This document shows, in pieces, positions 62,918 to 64,000 of a stretch of 64,000 nt of DNA. Each line of letters opens with the position of its first letter. The stretch's first letter is position 1. The notes beneath the pieces are model-generated. The model worked only from the letters and a program-made list of their open reading frames with translations, ran no database searches and had not been told where the DNA came from. The position numbers and the translations under genes were made by a program. Source of the stretch: an uncultured Bdellovibrionales bacterium (GTDB lineage Bacteria > Bdellovibrionota > Bdellovibrionia > Bdellovibrionales > UBA1609); contig CAILEP010000012.1 of NCBI GenBank assembly GCA_903833275.1, positions 1 through 64,000 of the forward strand, in the 5' to 3' direction.

Positions 62918-64000
62918 ATGCACACTTTTGAATTGATTGAAAAGCACGGCGACAACCACGAGCAGGTGGTTTTTTGTCGCAATAAAGAAGCCGGCCTTCG
63001 CGCCATCATTGCCATTCATAATACAGCCCTCGGCCCGGCCCTTGGCGGCACCCGCATGTGGCCGTATAAATCTGAAGAAGACGCGCTTGTCGACGTTCTG
63101 CGCTTATCAAAAGGCATGACGTACAAAGCCTCGGTCGCTGGTCTTAACTTGGGTGGCGGTAAAGCCGTCATTATTGGTGACCCAAAACGAGACAAAACTG
63201 AAGAAATGTTTCGCGCATTTGGGGCTTTTGTGAACTCTCTGGGTGGCGCTTACATTACGGCTGAAGACGTCGGTACGACAGAAAAAGAGATGGAATATAT
63301 TTTCATGGAGACTCCTTTTGTGACGGGCATCCCGGCTGCGTTTGGTGGTTCAGGCGACCCGAGCCCTTACACCGCCCACGGCGTATTTATGGCGATCAAG
63401 GCATCAGTAAAAGAAAAACTTGGTGCTGATAACCTTCAGGGGTTGCGAATCAACGTGCAGGGCCTTGGTAATGTTGGTCGCCATTTGGTTGAGTTTTTGG
63501 TCGGTGAGGGGGTGCACGTTGGCGTCGCCGATATCGATCAGGATAAAGTCAAAGCCATCACGGCCCGTTTTAAAGATCTTAAAGTTCTCGATGCCAATGA
63601 TATCGTCACGACGGAGTGCGACGTGTTCGCGCCATGTGCTTTGGGCGCCGTCATCAATGACCAAACAGTTTCAAAGTTAAAATGTAAAATCGTCTGCGGT
63701 GGGGCCAACAATCAGCTCGCCGAAGCGCGCCACGGCGATGCTCTGCGTGAATTGGGGATATTGTATGCTCCCGATTTCGTCGCTAACGCCGGTGGTTTGA
63801 TGAATGTATTTGTCGAATTAGAAGGCTACTCTTCTGACCGCGCCTTTGATAAAACCAAAAAGGTGTACGAAAATCTTATGCGGGTTTTCACCATGGCAAA
63901 AACGGAAGGTCTATCGACCCACGTGGCAGCCGATCGAATCGCCGAGGCTCGTTTGAGCAAAATTTCGAGTTTGCGCAGCCACCTGCAGGGGCGAACAGCT
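62918..64000 (+). CDS. Leucine dehydrogenase (Glu/Leu/Phe/Val dehydrogenase family), 3' end cut by window
   Basis: 361 residues are visible and the frame is still open at the window edge, so the C terminus is missing by only a few residues compared with typical 360-370-residue enzymes. It deaminates leucine and other branched-chain amino acids with NAD+. Substrate and catalytic lysines are K70 (MTYKAS) and K82 (LGGGKAVIIGDP). The Rossmann motif is VQGLGNVGRHLVEFL, and HNTALGPALGGTRMWPY near residue 34 is a family hallmark. GAGGAG is nine bases upstream of the ATG. Confidence 0.93.
   Translation, partial: MHTFELIEKHGDNHEQVVFCRNKEAGLRAIIAIHNTALGPALGGTRMWPYKSEEDALVDVLRLSKGMTYKASVAGLNLGGGKAVIIGDPKRDKTEEMFRAFGAFVNSLGGAYITAEDVGTTEKEMEYIFMETPFVTGIPAAFGGSGDPSPYTAHGVFMAIKASVKEKLGADNLQGLRINVQGLGNVGRHLVEFLVGEGVHVGVADIDQDKVKAITARFKDLKVLDANDIVTTECDVFAPCALGAVINDQTVSKLKCKIVCGGANNQLAEARHGDALRELGILYAPDFVANAGGLMNVFVELEGYSSDRAFDKTKKVYENLMRVFTMAKTEGLSTHVAADRIAEARLSKISSLRSHLQGRTA

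Overview
The window reads as a chromosomal stretch of a free-living Gram-negative bacterium with roughly balanced base composition. It is densely coded, with short gaps, many start/stop overlaps and no rRNA. Many envelope proteins are present: several outer-membrane beta-barrels, four probable lipoproteins and many signal peptides. Together with the house-keeping complement and a small protein of a type I associate with Bdellovibrio relatives (WTRWT motif followed by a proline-rich APxHVY stretch and a C-terminal membrane anchor, at 58357-58953), this suggests a member of the Bdellovibrionota. That assignment is inference from gene content, not a database match.

Layout. 1-5.4 kb: end of a four-helix-bundle protein, a palindromic repeat, an exported S41-type protease, branched-chain aminotransferase, two small exported proteins and an IS200/REP-associated (HUH) transposase. 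5.7-10.7 kb: a K+/H+ antiporter, then an iron/heme block (hemF, feoA, feoB). 10.7-16.4 kb: a small cysteine-containing exported protein, a monoheme c-type lipoprotein, a zinc-uptake-like set (porin, ZnuA, ZnuB, without an ATPase) and a DOPA-dioxygenase-like enzyme. 16.4-20 kb: two methyltransferases and an exported ligase-like protein. 20-29.3 kb: 3-hydroxybutyrate dehydrogenase, a TPR/exported-protein pair, a 556-residue coiled-coil protein, pyruvate kinase, a cyclic-nucleotide-binding protein, and succinyl-CoA:3-ketoacid CoA-transferase with thiolase. Bdh, ScoAB and thiolase together make a 3-hydroxybutyrate-to-acetyl-CoA route. 29.4-32.3 kb: four small proteins of mostly unknown role. 32.4-41.4 kb: a co-directional run miaB, DUF151 nuclease, gamma-carbonic-anhydrase-like, guaB, guaA, dnaE. 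41.4-46 kb: a FlgT/CsgG-like pair, lipB, a tRNA-Val and isocitrate dehydrogenase. 46-55.7 kb, minus strand: an outer-membrane barrel, a LytM lipoprotein, glyA, rpiB and the fatty-acid run yceD-rpmF-fabH-fabD-fabG-acpP-fabF. 55.7-64 kb: an SH3b-barrel protein, a fused diheme cytochrome-porin, a membrane-anchored DNA-binding-like protein, a 1242-residue surface lipoprotein and leucine dehydrogenase (cut by the window end).

The metabolic theme is amino-acid and ketone-body oxidation: leucine dehydrogenase and branched-chain aminotransferase feed branched-chain carbon, Bdh/ScoAB/thiolase feed acetyl-CoA, and isocitrate dehydrogenase carries it on. Iron, heme and zinc acquisition genes and at least two c-type cytochrome proteins sit alongside.

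The most unusual items are the two-heme domain fused to an outer-membrane barrel (56621-58198), a tRNA-Val with C instead of U at position 33, several long perfect palindromes placed exactly at gene ends (one supplies the last codons of a peptidase gene) in a window that also holds a REP-type transposase, a secreted protein carrying carboxylate-amine-ligase-like motifs, and a FeoB whose G4 motif is not NxxD.
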